Origin: JAJTCH01 sp040386195 | GTDB taxonomy: Bacteria; Pseudomonadota; Alphaproteobacteria; Rickettsiales; UBA1997 | Assembly: GCA_040386195.1 (NCBI GenBank) | Contig: JAZKFV010000013.1 | Location: 1-51,219, forward strand | Direction: 5' to 3' | DNA: 51,219 nt | Part shown: positions 1-7,524 of the stretch, one piece after another | How positions within the stretch are numbered: position 1 is the stretch's first letter | How the letters are laid out: each line of letters opens with the position of its first letter | Translations under genes and position numbers: made by a program | Notes under the pieces: model-generated | What the model saw: the letters and a program-made list of their open reading frames with translations, nothing else | What the model was told of the DNA's origin: nothing | Database searches by the model: none

Positions 1-297
1 AGACACAATCTATATCTAATAAATAAATACGAAACAAAAAATTTGATTAATTATTTTATTGAAAAACACAATTACAAATTTGATAAAAATTCTAACCAAT
101 TAAATTTACTTCGCACACCAACATAAAAATTTAGACAAAGAATTATCTTTAAATAAATGAGCAATCTTGGTGAAAAGAATAATGACCGACAATTGATTTA
201 TTAGTTGCAAATAAAAAAATTATATCTATATTCACCCCTTCTTTTTTGCCGGCAGATCTTGCGGGCTTTACTATAATCTAATTTAAAACGCTGTATT
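1..297. other. AT-rich leader before rpsF, no gene seen
   Basis: Very AT-rich sequence with frequent stops in all frames and no convincing coding region. It probably carries the promoter and untranslated leader of the ribosomal protein cluster that starts at 298. No S6/S18 autoregulatory RNA structure could be recognised by eye. Confidence 0.5.
272..277 (+). promoter_or_regulatory. -10-like box upstream of rpsF
   Basis: A perfect TATAAT hexamer lies 20 bases before the rpsF start codon. No good -35 hexamer sits at 16-18 bp; the nearest candidate, TTGCCG at 246-251, is 20 bp away. It is a plausible promoter for the ribosomal protein genes, but in such AT-rich DNA the match alone is weak evidence. 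Confidence 0.3.
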
Positions 298-711
298 ATG
301 GCTCTTTACGAAGTAGTTTTCATTGCTAGACAAGATTTATCTGTAGAAGATGTAGATATTTTGAGCGATAAATTTGCAAAAATTGTGACTGATCACAAAG
401 GCAATGTGGTTTCCAGAGAATATTGGGGGCTTAGAAATTTGGCATATAAAATCAATAAAAACCCACGCGGTCATTACATCTTACTAAATGTTGATGCTAA
501 TTTTGATGCTATCGCTGAAGTTAAAAGAGTTATCGGTTTTAACGAAGATGTCATCAGAAGCAATATTTTCAAAGTTGACGCCCACCAAAGCCCATCTTTA
601 TTGATGGTTTCTGAAGATGCTAAAAGCTACAAAGCTGGTAAAATTTTTACTCAAGCTCCTTCCGAAATTGACGCCACAATTGATCAAATCGTTATTAATA
701 ACTTAATATAA
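298..711 (+). CDS. rpsF: 30S ribosomal protein S6
   Basis: Small-subunit protein S6, which binds the central domain of 16S rRNA together with S18. The protein has 137 residues, and the opening (MALYEVVFIARQDLS) and the segment YWGLRNLAYKINK followed by GHY are typical of S6. The C-terminal stretch after about residue 95 extends beyond the compact S6 fold, as in other alphaproteobacteria. It is followed after 9 bp by rpsR, the usual partner, and then by rplI. No Shine-Dalgarno sequence precedes the ATG. Confidence 0.96.
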   Translation: MALYEVVFIARQDLSVEDVDILSDKFAKIVTDHKGNVVSREYWGLRNLAYKINKNPRGHYILLNVDANFDAIAEVKRVIGFNEDVIRSNIFKVDAHQSPSLLMVSEDAKSYKAGKIFTQAPSEIDATIDQIVINNLI

Positions 712-720
712 TTCCTAAGT

Positions 721-1044
721 ATGGTTGCTAGAACTAAACCGCAAAATTCAACTAACAAAAAACCAAACGAAAACGAAAGTGATGATGGTTTTTTAAAAAT
801 CTCTTTGGTCAACCAAGCGGTATTTGTTAGAAAAAGAAAATCTTGCCCACTTAAAAATCTTGATATTGCGCAAATCAATTACAAAAATTTGAAATTGCTC
901 AACAAGTTTTTAACCGAAAGAGGCAAAATCATTCCAGCTAGAGCTACCAACGTTTCTATGAAAAAACAAAGAGCTTTATCAAACGCAATCAAAGTTGCTC
1001 GTCAATTAGCTTTGCTCTCTCCAATCGATAAACAAGATTCCTAA
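721..1044 (+). CDS. rpsR: 30S ribosomal protein S18
   Basis: S18, the S6 partner in the small ribosomal subunit. The 107-residue protein has a polar N-terminal extension of about 30 residues, then the S18 core with FVRKRKSCPLK and a basic segment ending in LTERGKIIPARAT. The MKKQRALSNAIKVARQLALL helix is diagnostic. It lies in the canonical order rpsF-rpsR-rplI with short gaps, so the genes are very probably co-transcribed. The start has no visible Shine-Dalgarno motif. Confidence 0.95.
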   Translation: MVARTKPQNSTNKKPNENESDDGFLKISLVNQAVFVRKRKSCPLKNLDIAQINYKNLKLLNKFLTERGKIIPARATNVSMKKQRALSNAIKVARQLALLSPIDKQDS

Positions 1045-1066
1045 ACACAATATTTAATTAGATTTT

Positions 1067-1660
1067 ATGAAAGTTATTTTAATCTCAAGAGTTGCAAAAC
1101 TTGGTTCAATTGGTGATGTTGTCAACGTTAAAGACGGGTACGGCAAAAATTTCTTGATCCCACAAAAAAAAGCAATCTTCTGCAACGAGGCTAACTACAA
1201 AATTTTTGAAGCTAAAAAACAACAATTTGAAGCTCAAAACCAAAATCACTCTTCTGCAGCTGAAGCTCACAAAGCTAAATTAAACGGCAAAAACGTTATC
1301 ATTTTAGGCAATGCCTCTGATGATGGCAGACTTTACGGATCAGTCACTACCGCAACTGTGGCCACTAAAATCAATGAAGTTCTTGGTGAAAAAGTAGTTT
1401 CCAGAATTGATATTTTGCTTAAAAAACCAATCAAAGATATTGGCGTTCATGATGTGAAAGTTGATTTATATTCAGGAATCATTGCTGAAGTTAGAGTTAT
1501 TGTTAGCAGAAGCGAGTCAGAAATTGAAAATCTTTTGGCTAATCACTTGGCTTTAGAAGAAAAATCTAAAAAAGCTAAAGCTGAAAATCAAGTTAAAGAA
1601 AAAGTAGTATCTGAAGATAAAGCTGAAGTTGAAGTTGCTCCGGAAGCTGTTGCGGCATAG
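1067..1660 (+). CDS. rplI: 50S ribosomal protein L9
   Basis: L9 binds domain V of 23S rRNA and reaches out from the large subunit. The N-terminal domain shows MKVILISRVAKLGSIGDVV and GYGKNFLIP, the family signature. The C-terminal domain runs to about residue 160. The total of 197 residues exceeds the usual ~150 because of a charged Lys/Glu/Ala-rich tail (about residues 160-197, ending EAVAA) that looks disordered. It is the last gene of the rpsF-rpsR-rplI unit, followed by tRNA-Met and a terminator. Confidence 0.95.
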   Translation: MKVILISRVAKLGSIGDVVNVKDGYGKNFLIPQKKAIFCNEANYKIFEAKKQQFEAQNQNHSSAAEAHKAKLNGKNVIILGNASDDGRLYGSVTTATVATKINEVLGEKVVSRIDILLKKPIKDIGVHDVKVDLYSGIIAEVRVIVSRSESEIENLLANHLALEEKSKKAKAENQVKEKVVSEDKAEVEVAPEAVAA

Positions 1661-1712
1661 TTTTTAGGTCTTAAATTTCGATCAATCTTTCTTCAAAAAT
1701 TTCCCCTAATTT

Positions 1713-1788
1713 GGCGGAGTAGCTCAGTTGGTAGAGCAACGGGATCATAATCCGTGTGTCGGGGGTTCGATTCCCTCCTCCGCTACCA
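1713..1788 (+). tRNA. tRNA-Met (anticodon CAT), elongator type
   Basis: A full cloverleaf can be folded. The acceptor arm GGCGGAG pairs with CTCCGCT (first pair G-U), and the D-arm region reads AGCTCAGTTGGTAGAGC. The anticodon loop ATCATAA has CAT at positions 34-36, the T-arm contains GGTTCGATTCC, and CCA is encoded at 1786-1788. The paired first acceptor position argues against initiator tRNA. A tRNA-Ile with lysidine at C34 also carries CAT, but the overall sequence resembles the alphaproteobacterial elongator Met tRNA. Confidence 0.93.
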
Positions 1789-1800
1789 TTCATTCACAAT

Positions 1801-1845
1801 AATAAAAAAGGCTTAGCTTTCAATAAAAGCTAAGCCTTTTTTATT
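1801..1845. terminator. Bidirectional intrinsic terminator
   Basis: A perfect 20-bp stem (1801-1820 pairing with 1826-1845) with a 5-base loop. It has a GC core (AGGCTTAGC / GCTAAGCCT) and A/T tracts on both sides, so it gives a T-run in either direction. It lies between tRNA-Met on the plus strand and nuoL arriving from the other side, and probably ends both transcripts. Confidence 0.85.
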
Positions 1846-1865
1846 GCGCACTTGTAACTCAAATA

Positions 1866-1910
1866 TTATTAGGACTTAAGCAAGACGAAGTTTTGCGTAA
1901 GTCCTAATAA
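1866..1910. repeat. Short palindrome with TAGGACTTA ends
   Basis: The 18-base arms 1866-1883 and 1893-1910 are inverted copies with one mismatch and a 9-base centre. The right arm ends exactly next to the nuoL stop codon. The outer sequence, TTAGGACTTA(A/C)GCA, is also found at both ends of the longer palindrome at 22141-22285, so the two appear related. This copy may be an internally deleted MITE-like element that now also serves as a hairpin after nuoL. Confidence 0.6.
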
Positions 1911-3851
1911 TTATAAGCCGATTGTTTTGATGATTAAATAAAGCAGAGCTCCGGTCACGCCTAAAGACATTGCTAGAACATAGTGATAAACATAGCCAGT
2001 TTGAACTTGGCTAACTCTTCCGGCTATTGCTCTGCAAGTAGCTACCAACCCATTTGGCCCAAGCCCGTCGATGATTTTATTGTCCCAGAATTGCCATAAT
2101 TTAGTGCCTAATTTTTTGATGCTTTGCACAAAAATTTTGTCATAGATTTCGTCAAAATACCATTTATTGAAAGAAATTCTATAAAGCACGCCGCTTGATC
2201 TAGCAAGGCTGGCGGGGATTTGTGGTTTGATGATGTAGAATAAATAAGCAATTGCAATTGCAACAACACCAAGAATCAGCGGTAGTGATTTGATCAGCGC
2301 TGGAGTGTGGTGAATTTCTTCGAGAATTTTATTTTCGGGTTGAACAAAAATTGCATTAGCAAAAAAGTTATTTTCAAAAGAAATCATATGGAGAAAATTC
2401 TGCCCGATAAAACCGCTGATGGTGGCGCCGATTGCTAGGAGCAATAAAGGTAAAAGCATAGTTGGCGGAGATTCGTGAGCGTGATCAAAAGTGTGATGAT
2501 CAGCTCTGGTTTTGCCGTTGAAAACTAAAAACAATAAACGCCAAGAATAAAAGGCGGTTAAAAAAGCGGCGGTGATGCCTAGATAAAAAGCTAAATGACC
2601 AAATTGAGTTTCAGACATAAAGGCGGCTTCCAAAATGGCATCTTTGGAATAAAAGCCGGCGAATGGTGGGAAGCCAGCTAACGCTAAGGATCCGATCCAC
2701 ATCATTGCAAAAGTGAAAGGAATTTTTTTCCATAAGCCACCCATTTTACGAATATCTTGTTCGTGATGCATAGCGTGAATCACGCTGCCAGCGCCAAGGA
2801 AAAGTAGGGCTTTAAAAAATCCGTGAGTTAGTAAATGAAAAATTCCGGCGGAATAGGCGCTAACTCCGCAGGCAAAAAACATATAACCTAATTGGCTACA
2901 AGTTGAATAAGCGATGATTTTTTTGATGTCGTTTTGAGTGATGGCAATGGTGGCGGCGAAGATTGCGGTTGTGGCGCCAACGATAGTGACAACATTTAAC
3001 GCTAAAGGAGAATATTCAAAAATTGGTGAGCAGCGTGCAACTAAAAAAACGCCGGCAGTAACCATGGTGGCAGCGTGAATCAAGGCAGAAACTGGAGTTG
3101 GCCCTTCCATTGCGTCAGCTAGCCAAGTGTGTAATCCGATTTGGGCGGACTTGCCCATTGCGCCGATGAAGAGCAAGATAGCGATGCTGGTGATAGTGCT
3201 AAATTCAGATCCAAAAATAGTAAATTTATCATTTAAATGTGCGGGCACAGCGGCGAAAACTTCAGCAAAATTGATGCTGCCAAAAGTGAAATAAATTAAA
3301 GCGATAGCGATAATTAAGCCAAAATCACCAACGCGATTAACGATGAAGGCTTTCATTGCGGCGGCATTTGCGGAAGGTTTTTTAAACCAAAAGCCAATGA
3401 GCAAATAAGATGCCAAACCAACACCTTCCCAGCCCACAAAGAGCTGCAAGAAATTATTGGCGGTGACTAAAATTAACATAAAGAAAGTGAAGAGCGACAG
3501 ATAGGACATAAATCTAGGCACGGATTTGTCTTCATCCATATAGCCGATAGAGTAGATGTGAACGAGTGCAGAGACGAAAGTGACTAATACTAACATTGCT
3601 GAAGTAAGGCTATCAACTTGCAAAGCCCAAGCAGCGGAGAAGCTGCCGGAAGTTATCCAATCAAATAAAATTACCGTTTCTGTTTTGCCGGCAACTCCGA
3701 GCTGGAAGAATAATAAAAAGGCACAAATTGATGACGCGACAAGCAAAGCTGAGTTAAAAATTTGTGCGAATTTTTTGGCAACTAAACCAGATAAAATACC
3801 GGAAATTAAAGCACCGATAAGTGGTAAAAAAAGCGTTAGTTTTATAAGCAT
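1911..3851 (-). CDS. nuoL: NADH-quinone oxidoreductase subunit L
   Basis: Membrane-arm antiporter-like subunit of respiratory complex I, involved in proton translocation. The 646-residue, highly hydrophobic protein shows typical NuoL segments: DKSVPRFMSYLSLFTFFML, FVGWEGVGLASYLLIGFWF, a conserved TWLADAMEGPTPVSALIHAATMV stretch and KIIAYSTCSQLGYMF. These include the glutamate, lysine and histidine positions of the proton path. The C-terminal lateral-helix region and last membrane segment are present, so it is full length. The adjacent genes are not complex I genes, which makes it an isolated nuo gene here. Confidence 0.96.
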   Translation of the reverse strand: MLIKLTLFLPLIGALISGILSGLVAKKFAQIFNSALLVASSICAFLLFFQLGVAGKTETVILFDWITSGSFSAAWALQVDSLTSAMLVLVTFVSALVHIYSIGYMDEDKSVPRFMSYLSLFTFFMLILVTANNFLQLFVGWEGVGLASYLLIGFWFKKPSANAAAMKAFIVNRVGDFGLIIAIALIYFTFGSINFAEVFAAVPAHLNDKFTIFGSEFSTITSIAILLFIGAMGKSAQIGLHTWLADAMEGPTPVSALIHAATMVTAGVFLVARCSPIFEYSPLALNVVTIVGATTAIFAATIAITQNDIKKIIAYSTCSQLGYMFFACGVSAYSAGIFHLLTHGFFKALLFLGAGSVIHAMHHEQDIRKMGGLWKKIPFTFAMMWIGSLALAGFPPFAGFYSKDAILEAAFMSETQFGHLAFYLGITAAFLTAFYSWRLLFLVFNGKTRADHHTFDHAHESPPTMLLPLLLLAIGATISGFIGQNFLHMISFENNFFANAIFVQPENKILEEIHHTPALIKSLPLILGVVAIAIAYLFYIIKPQIPASLARSSGVLYRISFNKWYFDEIYDKIFVQSIKKLGTKLWQFWDNKIIDGLGPNGLVATCRAIAGRVSQVQTGYVYHYVLAMSLGVTGALLYLIIKTIGL

Positions 3852-3887
3852 TGAATTGTAAATTTATGAGTTGCTTTGAGCTGATTT

Positions 3888-4370
3888 TTAAAATAATTTT
3901 TTTAAAAACTCGGTTAATAATGGTAATATCGTAAATAAAATAACTATTAGAGATCCAAGTTTAATCAATTGTCCTTGCATTTCTTTTTTAAGATTTACTT
4001 CTAGAATTTTTATATCTTTTCTTAGGTCAACATCGAGGTTTTTTATATCTTTTTTCAGATCAATCTCAAGATTTTTGATGTCTTTTCTCAGATCAATCTC
4101 AAGATTTTTAATATCTTTTCTCAAATCAACATCAAGATTCTTAATATCTTTCTCAAGATTTTTAATATCTTGTTTAGTGGCTAAATTTTCTAATAAGACT
4201 GATTGAGTTTCTTCAATGGCGTCAGCAATTAAAGCCGCTTCTTTTTCCTTTTCTTCCTTCTGGGTTTGATTGGTTGCGGTTGCAACAAAGGATTTTACAA
4301 AATCGTATTTGCTGAAAGTTTTAAAGCGAATTGGTGTTTGGGGCTGTTGTTTTGGCATTGTTTGTGACAT
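3888..4370 (-). CDS. DUF1640-like coiled-coil membrane protein with 11-residue repeats
   Basis: A 160-residue protein of unknown function. The N-terminal ~45 residues are polar. Five tandem 11-residue repeats of the form DIKNLEIDLRK cover about residues 75-129, preceded by a partial unit at 68-74. A hydrophobic C-terminal helix (about 137-155, LIVILFTILPLLTEF) is probably a membrane anchor. The layout of a long coiled coil plus a C-terminal anchor matches bacterial DUF1640/CCDC90-like proteins. An 11-residue period fits a right-handed or hendecad coiled coil. It sits upstream of nuoL on the same strand, 36 bp away. Confidence 0.7.
   Translation of the reverse strand: MSQTMPKQQPQTPIRFKTFSKYDFVKSFVATATNQTQKEEKEKEAALIADAIEETQSVLLENLATKQDIKNLEKDIKNLDVDLRKDIKNLEIDLRKDIKNLEIDLKKDIKNLDVDLRKDIKILEVNLKKEMQGQLIKLGSLIVILFTILPLLTEFLKKLF
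4010..4170 (-). repeat. 33-bp tandem repeats within the coiled-coil gene
   Basis: About five consecutive 33-bp units encode the repeated DIKNL-(E/D)-(I/V)-D-L-(R/K)-K segment. Copies differ mostly at synonymous or conservative positions, for example CTCAGATCAATCTCAAG against CTCAAATCAACATCAAG. Slippage could change the copy number in steps of 11 residues without breaking the frame. Confidence 0.75.
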
Positions 4371-4457
4371 AGCTGATTAATTTAGTGGTTGATAAATTAA
4401 GTTTTAAAGAAGGGCAATTTAATTGAATTGATCTGTAAAATCTAGTCAATTTTAACT

Positions 4458-4973
4458 TTACCAATAGGTTAGTCGGGCATCGCCTTTACCATCAATTTTA
4501 TAGATACTTCCCAAGCTGTGCGCAGCAGGATCGTATCTTACATCACCGGCAATTGGTGGTGTCATACCGGCCATTTGTAATTGACCAACAACAGCGTGGC
4601 GACAAAAAGCATGTGCTGGCCAGAAGATGGTATTATAATCGCTAAAGTTTTTATTTACTTCGAGGGGGTTATTCCAGTTAATGTTGGCGAGTTTTTCATT
4701 AGAATATCTTGCTCTAATTCTAGCAAGATCTTCGGGAGATTTGACGGCCTTAACAATATCAGGATCTTTTCTCCAGGTGTAAAAAGTCATATAAATGGCG
4801 CCGCCAAATTGGCTGCCTACGCCAGATTCACAGCCATGGAGCCATCCTAATTCAAAACCGGGCGTTCCGCCTTCGGGTAAATAATTAAAAATTCTGCCAT
4901 AAGGTTTATACCAATAGCGACCGCAGGATGAGACGGATAAAATTAATAATAGAAGAAATATTTTTCTGAACAT
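4458..4973 (-). CDS. Small lipoprotein of the GW-x-DGC family, copy 1
   Basis: Function unknown. I start it at the ATG at 4973, giving a 171-residue precursor with a lipoprotein signal (MFRKIFLLLLILSVSSC, lipobox VSSC). An upstream in-frame ATG at 5009 would add 12 residues that spoil the signal. After the Cys comes GTPGFELGWLHGCESG, the motif shared with the next four genes. A second conserved-position cysteine lies at FCRHAV. It is the last gene of the five-lipoprotein run, 29 bp after copy 2, and the longest after the motif. Confidence 0.75.
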   Translation of the reverse strand: MFRKIFLLLLILSVSSCGRYWYKPYGRIFNYLPEGGTPGFELGWLHGCESGVGSQFGGAIYMTFYTWRKDPDIVKAVKSPEDLARIRARYSNEKLANINWNNPLEVNKNFSDYNTIFWPAHAFCRHAVVGQLQMAGMTPPIAGDVRYDPAAHSLGSIYKIDGKGDARLTYW

Positions 4974-5002
4974 ATATGTGCAAAGTGAGTGCTGAATTAT
5001 AA

Positions 5003-5539
5003 TTACCAACCAAAAACCTGACCACTACTTGGTGTTCCATAAAGTGGGTGGCTACCAAAAGTGCTGAAACCTTTTGGAGCTTGCACAGCGCCCCAAACAC
5101 CATCAACTCCACCACCGCTAATATTAAATGGATTGTTCCAGCTGCCTTGTTCATAATTGACGGTGCTGTCAATATTGCCTCGTCCCATATCAAATGGTGT
5201 GCCACGACCATAAATAAATTGATCAAAACCACCAGTATGAACACCGGCAGTGTTCATACTAAAACAATAAGAATAGCCACGACCAACGCCAAATTTATAT
5301 TCCGGATTATCAATTAAAGATGGGTGATATTTGTAACCATGATATCTGGTTCTATAAAAGACGTTAGCCCGACTATAAATACCATTTTCACATCCATCGC
5401 GAAAGCCGGTCTGAAATGATGGTGTGCCATCGGGAACTTTATAATTGGTGCCGGTGAAAAAATATAATTCAGAACCGGTGAACATTTTGCAGCCGCTGAT
5501 CAATAAAATCATCAACAAGAAAAAGCTGTTTTTCATCAT
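5003..5539 (-). CDS. Small lipoprotein of the GW-x-DGC family, copy 2
   Basis: A 178-residue predicted lipoprotein with signal MMKNSFFLLMILLISGC (lipobox ISGC). The shared motif reads GTPSFQTGFRDGCENG, and a second cysteine occurs at YSYCFSM. The C-terminal half is rich in Gly, Asn, Ser and aromatic residues (WNNPFNISGGGVDG), as in surface or fibre proteins. Unusually for this window, it has a strong Shine-Dalgarno sequence, GGAGG at 5546-5550, six bases before the ATG. Its start overlaps the stop of copy 3 by 4 bp (ATGA), so the two are translationally coupled. Confidence 0.8.
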   Translation of the reverse strand: MMKNSFFLLMILLISGCKMFTGSELYFFTGTNYKVPDGTPSFQTGFRDGCENGIYSRANVFYRTRYHGYKYHPSLIDNPEYKFGVGRGYSYCFSMNTAGVHTGGFDQFIYGRGTPFDMGRGNIDSTVNYEQGSWNNPFNISGGGVDGVWGAVQAPKGFSTFGSHPLYGTPSSGQVFGW

Positions 5540-5889
5540 ATTATTCCTCCAAAAAATGATTTGAAGATAGTTGATCTTTGATCAACCCAGTCAGCGCGAT
5601 AACAAAACCAAAAAGCATTACCCCAAGCGGTTTTATAATCCGAAGAATAGGCAAATTTATAACCATCTTGCTTATTGCCCTTATAAAATGATTGATAAAA
5701 ACTGTTGCTGCCACTTGTCATTCCAGTCTCGCAACCATCTTGCCAGCCTTGTTTAAAATCGGGTGAGGCATTTTCTAAATCTTGTTGATAAAATTTTGAA
5801 GGAGCTTTGGAATCAAGCCTTGGTTTGCAAGAGTTGATAATTTGACTTATCAGAATAATTAAAATGATTTTTAAAATTTCTTTGAGCAT
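5536..5889 (-). CDS. Small lipoprotein of the GW-x-DGC family, copy 3
   Basis: A 117-residue predicted lipoprotein; the signal ends at INSC, about residue 21. The shared motif reads PDFKQGWQDGCETG, followed by FYQSFYKGN, then YKTAWGNAFWFCYRADW, which carries the second conserved cysteine. The pattern GW-x-DGCE-x-G, then FY, then Y-x-x-AWG-x-x-(W/F)-x-C is clearest in copies 3 and 4. It lies 6 bp after copy 4 and overlaps copy 2. Function unknown; the lipid anchor implies outer- or inner-membrane attachment on the periplasmic side or export. Confidence 0.75.
   Translation of the reverse strand: MLKEILKIILIILISQIINSCKPRLDSKAPSKFYQQDLENASPDFKQGWQDGCETGMTSGSNSFYQSFYKGNKQDGYKFAYSSDYKTAWGNAFWFCYRADWVDQRSTIFKSFFGGII
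5543..5550 (-). promoter_or_regulatory. Strong Shine-Dalgarno site for lipoprotein copy 2
   Basis: GGAGGAAT on the minus strand lies six bases upstream of the ATG at 5539 and also encodes the last residues of lipoprotein copy 3. It is one of very few recognisable Shine-Dalgarno sequences in the window. It shows that the organism can use the motif, and it supports this reading of the start. Confidence 0.7.
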
Positions 5890-5895
5890 ATGTTT

Positions 5896-6213
5896 TTATT
5901 CAAAAGGAGCGGTGCCAATACCTGGAAAAGCGGTATAATCCCCAGACTGAGTGGCGCAAGCAAACCAGCCACTTCCCCAGGCGTTTTGATAAGTTTGATC
6001 ATGCTGATAAGTGCCGTCGCCCATAGTTAATTTATGAAATTTAGAAGCATGAAAACCGCCAAATGAAAGAGCTGAAGAGCAGCCATCATGCCAGCCAGCT
6101 TGATATTCCGGAGGTCCGTTAGGAACTTTTAAATCCAAGGTTAAAGGTTGAAATAAAAAGTTGCAGCTGCTTAGTAGAAAAATTATCGTGAAACTAAAAA
6201 TAATGTTGCGCAT
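5896..6213 (-). CDS. Small lipoprotein of the GW-x-DGC family, copy 4
   Basis: The ATG at 6213 gives a 105-residue precursor with a good lipoprotein signal (MRNIIFSFTIIFLLSSC). The longer reading from 6276 would overlap copy 5 and bury the signal. The shared motif is PEYQAGWHDGCSSA, followed by TYQNAWGSGWFACATQ with the second cysteine. The gap to copy 5 is 13 bp and to copy 3 is 6 bp, consistent with one transcript. Function unknown. Confidence 0.75.
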   Translation of the reverse strand: MRNIIFSFTIIFLLSSCNFLFQPLTLDLKVPNGPPEYQAGWHDGCSSALSFGGFHASKFHKLTMGDGTYQHDQTYQNAWGSGWFACATQSGDYTAFPGIGTAPFE

Positions 6214-6226
6214 CAAATTACCAATT

Positions 6227-6544
6227 TTATAAAACGTCCCAGTCAACAATATAAACACATTGCTCCATACCATCAAACCAGCCGCTGGAATAATCAGGAT
6301 TTTTACTCATCATAGTTGGATTTAGTTTGGGTTTTAGAACGTCAACAGCACCTTTACTAATTACTGTCCAGATTCCCTCACAACCATCTTTAAAGCCACG
6401 ACCGTAATCGGTATCGGTTGCCGGAAAATTTCTTACACCAGTTAATGGTCGGGGCTTGGTGCCCCAATTCCAGCTTTTGGGCATTGATTCATAGCACGAG
6501 CTCAGAGAAATTAAAATGGCAATAGTGAGTATTGTTTTTTTCAT
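6227..6544 (-). CDS. Small lipoprotein of the GW-x-DGC family, copy 5
   Basis: A 105-residue predicted lipoprotein (MKKTILTIAILISLSSC, lipobox LSSC). The shared motif reads DYGRGFKDGCEG, and a second related segment, PDYSSGWFDGMEQC, ends with the second cysteine. This suggests the domain may itself be an internal duplication of a (D/E)Y-x-x-GW-x-DG unit. It starts 4 bp after the prepilin-like gene stop, so it is the first lipoprotein of the presumed operon. Function unknown. Confidence 0.75.
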   Translation of the reverse strand: MKKTILTIAILISLSSCYESMPKSWNWGTKPRPLTGVRNFPATDTDYGRGFKDGCEGIWTVISKGAVDVLKPKLNPTMMSKNPDYSSGWFDGMEQCVYIVDWDVL

Positions 6545-6548
6545 AATC

Positions 6549-7442
6549 TTACAAACCGGTAACGGTAATTTTATATTTTCTGGATAAATAGCTCATCACA
6601 TCTTGTCTTTCAGTATCTTTTAAAATTCGATTAAAAACAACCGCCTCTGAAATTTCAGCAGCAATGCCGTTAGCACCGGATTTATTGGCGCCAAGAGTCA
6701 AACCATCTAACGCATTAGTTCCGGCGCTTAAAACTGCGCCTGATCCACCAATTTCAGTGACATTATTGGAAAAAACTTTGGAAGACGTGCCATTAAAATA
6801 GACCGCCAAAATATATGGGCTGCCAGAAACAAATGAGGCGGGATTGACAGAGGTTGAGGTTTCGACAGTAGAGCCAGCATTTAAAACTACCCGATCATTT
6901 TTAATGCCAATCGAACAATCGGCATTGGTGGAAGCGCCGGAATCTAAGAGAGTCATCTCTGTGCTGCTGGTGGTTGTGGTTGGTTTAAAAACTATAATAA
7001 TAGTTGAGGTTGTTAATGTTGATCCGGTAAAATTGGCAAGATTCATATTGCCGGCAACGGTCATATTTACGGCTGGAATATCATTAGTGCTCAGACTTTT
7101 ATAAATAACATTATTTGAAGCGGATGTAGTTAAATTATTTTTTAGCAAATATCCGGAAGGTTCACGATTATACCAGGTAGTAATTTGTTTGCCTTCAGTA
7201 ATTTGGCTGGATAAAAAGCTTTCGTTAGTTGAATTTTCTAGCCACAAAACCATTCCCGGAATGGCCACAATTTGCGATGATAAGGTGATTGCGCGCGCTG
7301 AGGCTATTTTAGAATTGCGAATCAAATTTCTGCCACCAGCAATACCGACAATTAAGAGCCCAATAATTACCATCACCATTGATAATTCAATCAAAGAGAA
7401 TGCTTTTTTACTAATCTTTTTAGCGCCGGACATTTTTTGCAT
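6549..7442 (-). CDS. Prepilin-like protein with LamG/concanavalin-type domain (copy A)
   Basis: A 297-residue protein. The N terminus is a class III signal: a basic leader, then KKAFSLIELSMVMVIIGLLIVGI, with Glu at position +5 and a hydrophobic helix that would be cut by a prepilin peptidase. Position -1 is Ala rather than the usual Gly. From about residue 65 the rest resembles a concanavalin-like jelly-roll (MVLWLENSTNESF, ITTWYNREPSG, AEISEAVVFNRILKDTERQ, ending MSYLSRKYKI). It heads a run of five lipoprotein genes on the same strand. Possible start at the fourth residue. Role probably surface or pseudopilus-associated, by inference. Confidence 0.8.
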   Translation of the reverse strand: MQKMSGAKKISKKAFSLIELSMVMVIIGLLIVGIAGGRNLIRNSKIASARAITLSSQIVAIPGMVLWLENSTNESFLSSQITEGKQITTWYNREPSGYLLKNNLTTSASNNVIYKSLSTNDIPAVNMTVAGNMNLANFTGSTLTTSTIIIVFKPTTTTSSTEMTLLDSGASTNADCSIGIKNDRVVLNAGSTVETSTSVNPASFVSGSPYILAVYFNGTSSKVFSNNVTEIGGSGAVLSAGTNALDGLTLGANKSGANGIAAEISEAVVFNRILKDTERQDVMSYLSRKYKITVTGL

Positions 7443-7524
7443 TGTGCTTATTGTTTGGTCAGCTTAGAGTTTGGCTGATATGGTTTTATTAAAGCCAAGA
7501 ACAAAATTTTATCAAGCAAATATT

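Noticed and set aside
1713..1788. Initiator tRNA-Met
   Set aside because: The first acceptor pair is G-U and the anticodon stem lacks the three G-C pairs of initiator tRNAs.
3580..3861. Plus-strand frame opposite the nuoL 5' end
   Set aside because: Antisense to a highly conserved gene, with no recognisable protein features.
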